Source: an uncultured Eubacteriales bacterium (GTDB lineage Bacteria > Bacillota > Clostridia > Oscillospirales > Oscillospiraceae). From it: DNA of 9,044 bases. A program made the position numbers and the translations under genes. The notes below the pieces were generated by a model. That model ran no database searches. It was not told where the DNA came from and saw only the letters and a list, made by a program, of their open reading frames with translations. Position 1 is the first letter of the stretch. Every line of letters starts with the position of its first letter. The DNA is taken from assembly GCA_900544705.1 (NCBI GenBank), contig UQWH01000071.1, positions 1 through 9,044 of the forward strand, given 5' to 3'. Positions 7,742 through 9,044 of this stretch are shown piece after piece.

Positions 7742-7911
7742 TGCGAAAGGGAAGCAAGCAGGGTTCGCGCTTTGCTTCGCACCGGATTTTGCAATTTTAT
7801 GGGGCGGATGTGTGCTCCATAAAATTGTCCGGCCGGTGAAAATCCGGTAAAAACAATAAACTATTGTCACTTTTGCGCAAAATTGCAGGCGAAGAATTGT
7901 GCAATTTTGCT
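7742..7911 (+). promoter_or_regulatory. CRISPR leader with nested inverted repeats
   Basis: This 170-nt region between the cas2 stop and repeat 1 is the leader, where array transcription starts and new spacers enter. It holds a perfect 10-bp arm pair ACCGGATTTT (7781-7790) and AAAATCCGGT (7839-7848) that encloses a second stem, CAATTTTATGGGGC (7792-7805) with GTGCTCCATAAAATTG (from 7812; pairing part 7814-7827, one G-T pair). A third perfect pair, GCAAAATTGC (7877-7886) and GCAATTTTGC (7901-7910), stops 1 nt before repeat 1. A small stem GAAGCAA/TTGCTTC lies at 7751-7778, and ACAATA/TATTGT at 7853-7867. No T-run follows any stem on the + strand, so none is a standard terminator. A leader promoter could not be fixed. 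Confidence 0.85.
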
Positions 7912-8545
7912 GTCGCTCCCCACACGGGGAGCGTGGATTGAAATTGCATCCCGCTTCGCACCGTGGACAACTGGTGCACGTCGCTCCCCACACGGGGAGC
8001 GTGGATTGAAATCTATGTCGAGTGCGAAAAATGCCACATGAAAAGCAGTCGCTCCCCACACGGGGAGCGTGGATTGAAATGCGTCCGGCTGCCGTCTCAC
8101 CTGCCGCAGCAGGGTCGCTCCCCACACGGGGAGCGTGGATTGAAATTGTAAAGCTCGTTCATAATTCCCGGAATAACTGGTCGCTCCCCACACGGGGAGC
8201 GTGGATTGAAATATGAAGGAACAAAAATACAGGAGGAGTGAAAAAGTCGCTCCCCACACGGGGAGCGTGGATTGAAATAGAGAGCGCTGGACACCTACGG
8301 CTCTGCTTTGCAGTCGCTCCCCACACGGGGAGCGTGGATTGAAATGATGCTGTCGCTGGTCTGCTTGATCAGCGACGCGGTCGCTCCCCACACGGGGAGC
8401 GTGGATTGAAATGCGGATAGAGGCGGTTGTGGGTTGAGCGGCTGGAGTCGCTCCCCACACGGGGAGCGTGGATTGAAATCGGAGAGCTTCTATGCGCAAA
8501 TCCCGAACGCGAGTCGCTCCCCACACGGGGAGCGTGGATTGAAAT
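7912..8545 (+). CRISPR. Type I-C CRISPR array, ten identical repeats and nine spacers
   Basis: Ten identical 33-nt repeats start at 7912, 7980, 8048, 8114, 8180, 8246, 8313, 8380, 8447 and 8513. The nine spacers are 33-35 nt and all differ. Each repeat begins GTCGCTCCCC and ends GATTGAAAT. Its positions 3-10 (CGCTCCCC) pair with 15-22 (GGGGAGCG) around an ACAC loop, giving an 8-bp hairpin. Cas5c should cut at the 3' base of this stem and leave the last 11 nt, TGGATTGAAAT, as the 5' handle. The leader side is the left end, next to cas2; the uniform repeats suggest an active array. Spacer starts are 7945, 8013, 8081, 8147, 8213, 8279, 8346, 8413 and 8480. None was seen to match the rest of the window. 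Confidence 0.99.
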
Positions 8546-8825
8546 ATGGAGAGAAGGAAGCCGGAACAAGCAGGGAGAACCCATTTCTTAAACAAGTATA
8601 TGTGCTGCTTGGTGGATATGCCGAGGAAAACTATGTAGTTCCGGTGCAGCTTGAAGTGAAGGAAATGGAGGATCAAAGTGAAAACCGGCTGTATCTGTCG
8701 GTTGTGCTTACAAAAATAGCACCTGAGGTCTTGGAAAAGGCCCTTTCCGGGAAACCCGGAAGTATACCTCGTCTGTTCTCAGATGCTAAAACAAGTATAG
8801 CAGACATTTTCAGAAACGTCAATAG

Positions 8826-8858
8826 GTCGCTCCCCACATGGGGAGCGTGGATTGAAAT
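8826..8858 (+). repeat. Outlying eleventh I-C repeat with one loop change
   Basis: This 33-nt repeat matches the array repeat at 32 positions. The only change is C to T at repeat position 14 (window 8839), turning the loop ACAC into ACAT and leaving the stem and 5' handle intact, so a transcript could still be cut. It lies 280 nt after repeat 10, far beyond a normal spacer length. A degenerate last repeat is usual at the trailer end of arrays, but here sequence of the same open reading frame lies on both sides of it. Confidence 0.95.
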
Positions 8859-8932
8859 AGAGGTGGAGAGCCGGGAACCCTCGGCGGAGGTTTCTGCCGC
8901 TACCCGCCGGACGCAGGACAGCGACGGGAACG

Positions 8933-8954
8933 AAAAAACCGCCCGAGAGGGCGG
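8933..8954 (-). terminator. Possible rho-independent terminator for a minus-strand gene beyond the window
   Basis: On the minus strand, a 6-bp GC-only stem CCGCCC, loop TCTC, stem GGGCGG is followed directly by TTTTTT, a textbook terminator. It would end a gene entering from the right. Against this, no convincing minus-strand gene is visible to the right within the window, and the + strand reads as a low-complexity linker (GNEKTAREGGTK) of the phage-like frame, so the hairpin may be a by-product of coding sequence. Confidence 0.3.
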
Positions 8955-9044
8955 CACAAAGGCGAGCATTGATCAATATAGCTATCAGGGAAAGTCCATG
9001 ACAGAGAACTCGGAGATCTATTCCTATGATTTCCTGACGCATCA

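Larger units (their letters stand above)
8546..9044 (+). pseudogene. Mobile-element gene remnant spanning the last repeat; resembles a large polyvalent protein
   Basis: One frame (codons beginning at positions such as 8548) has no stop from 8410, inside the array, to the window end. From 8546 it reads like a real protein: GEKEAGTSRENPFLKQVYVL, then GGYAEENYVVPVQLEVKEME, then DAKTSIADIFRNVN. It passes through repeat 11 (RSLPTWGAWIEI) and continues with a polar linker and TENSEIYSYDFLTH. From memory, the first block resembles the nuclease-like LPD3 type domain, and YSYDFLT resembles a recurring motif, of very large phage and conjugative-element polyvalent proteins. No ATG with a binding site precedes it, so the 5' part of the gene is missing. 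The base composition is visibly more AT-rich at 8581-8825 than in the cas genes. The coding nature is fairly clear; the family name is tentative. Confidence 0.5.

Noticed and set aside
7751..7848. Terminator for the cas operon after cas2
   Set aside because: The stems are real, but no T-run follows on either strand in the right place, so I describe them as leader structure.
8213..8245. AGGAGG within spacer 5 as a ribosome binding site
   Set aside because: It lies inside a spacer and no gene follows; it probably reflects a gene junction in the source phage or plasmid.
7867..8676. Long open frames across the array on both strands (translations rich in SLPTRGAWIEI or NPRSPCGER)
   Set aside because: These are repeat translations: the 33-nt repeat is stop-free in several frames and the pattern simply copies the repeat. 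They are well-known false proteins of I-C arrays.
8590..8799. Direct repeat AAACAAGTATA at 8590-8600 and 8789-8799
   Set aside because: The two 11-bp copies are 199 nt apart, not a multiple of three, and are flanked by unrelated sequence. No insertion-element ends were found beside them, so chance is likely.
1..9044. tRNA, rRNA, transposase or toxin-antitoxin genes
   Set aside because: None was seen on either strand; apart from the ends, the window is filled by the CRISPR-Cas module.

Overview
The window carries a complete, compact subtype I-C (formerly Dvulg) CRISPR-Cas locus on the + strand. It runs cas3, cas5c, cas8c, cas7c, cas4, cas1, cas2 (324-7741), then an AT-richer leader (7742-7911), then a CRISPR array of ten identical 33-nt repeats and nine 33-35-nt spacers (7912-8545). 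Gene order, protein lengths and family motifs are all canonical. The cas genes overlap by 4 nt or sit within about 25 nt of each other, so they look like one operon read from an AT-rich promoter region upstream of 324.

The organism is probably a fairly GC-rich member of the Bacillota. Strong AAGGAGG-type ribosome binding sites precede most genes, and this repeat type (start GTCGCTCCCC, end ATTGAAAT) is typical of I-C arrays, including those of Negativicutes such as Selenomonas and relatives. The taxon is an inference from style, not from a marker gene.

Region by region: 1-10 may be the first codons of a divergent gene on the minus strand, with a promoter and operator-like inverted repeat behind it. 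11-323 is intergenic and holds the cas promoter region. 324-4852 encodes the nuclease-helicase Cas3, the crRNA-processing Cas5c and the large subunit Cas8c; cas8c contains a well-formed internal start for the small subunit Cas11c. 4866-5753 encodes the backbone Cas7c. 5777-7741 encodes the adaptation proteins Cas4, Cas1 and Cas2. The leader has an unusual set of nested inverted repeats built around a repeated CAATTTT motif.

The odd part is the distal end. After repeat 10 there is no normal spacer but 280 nt of protein-coding-like sequence, then one more repeat (8826-8858) with a single loop substitution, then more sequence to the window end. One reading frame stays open across all of this, through the repeat itself. 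Its translation resembles a fragment of a phage or conjugative-element 'large polyvalent protein'. The array therefore ends inside, or fused to, a mobile-element gene remnant.

How the parts work together: Cas1-Cas2 with Cas4 select and insert spacers at the leader end. The array transcript is cut by Cas5c at the base of the repeat hairpin. Cas5c, Cas7c, Cas8c and Cas11c form Cascade, which finds DNA targets and recruits Cas3 to destroy them. I saw no gene in the window that adds a new function to this module.
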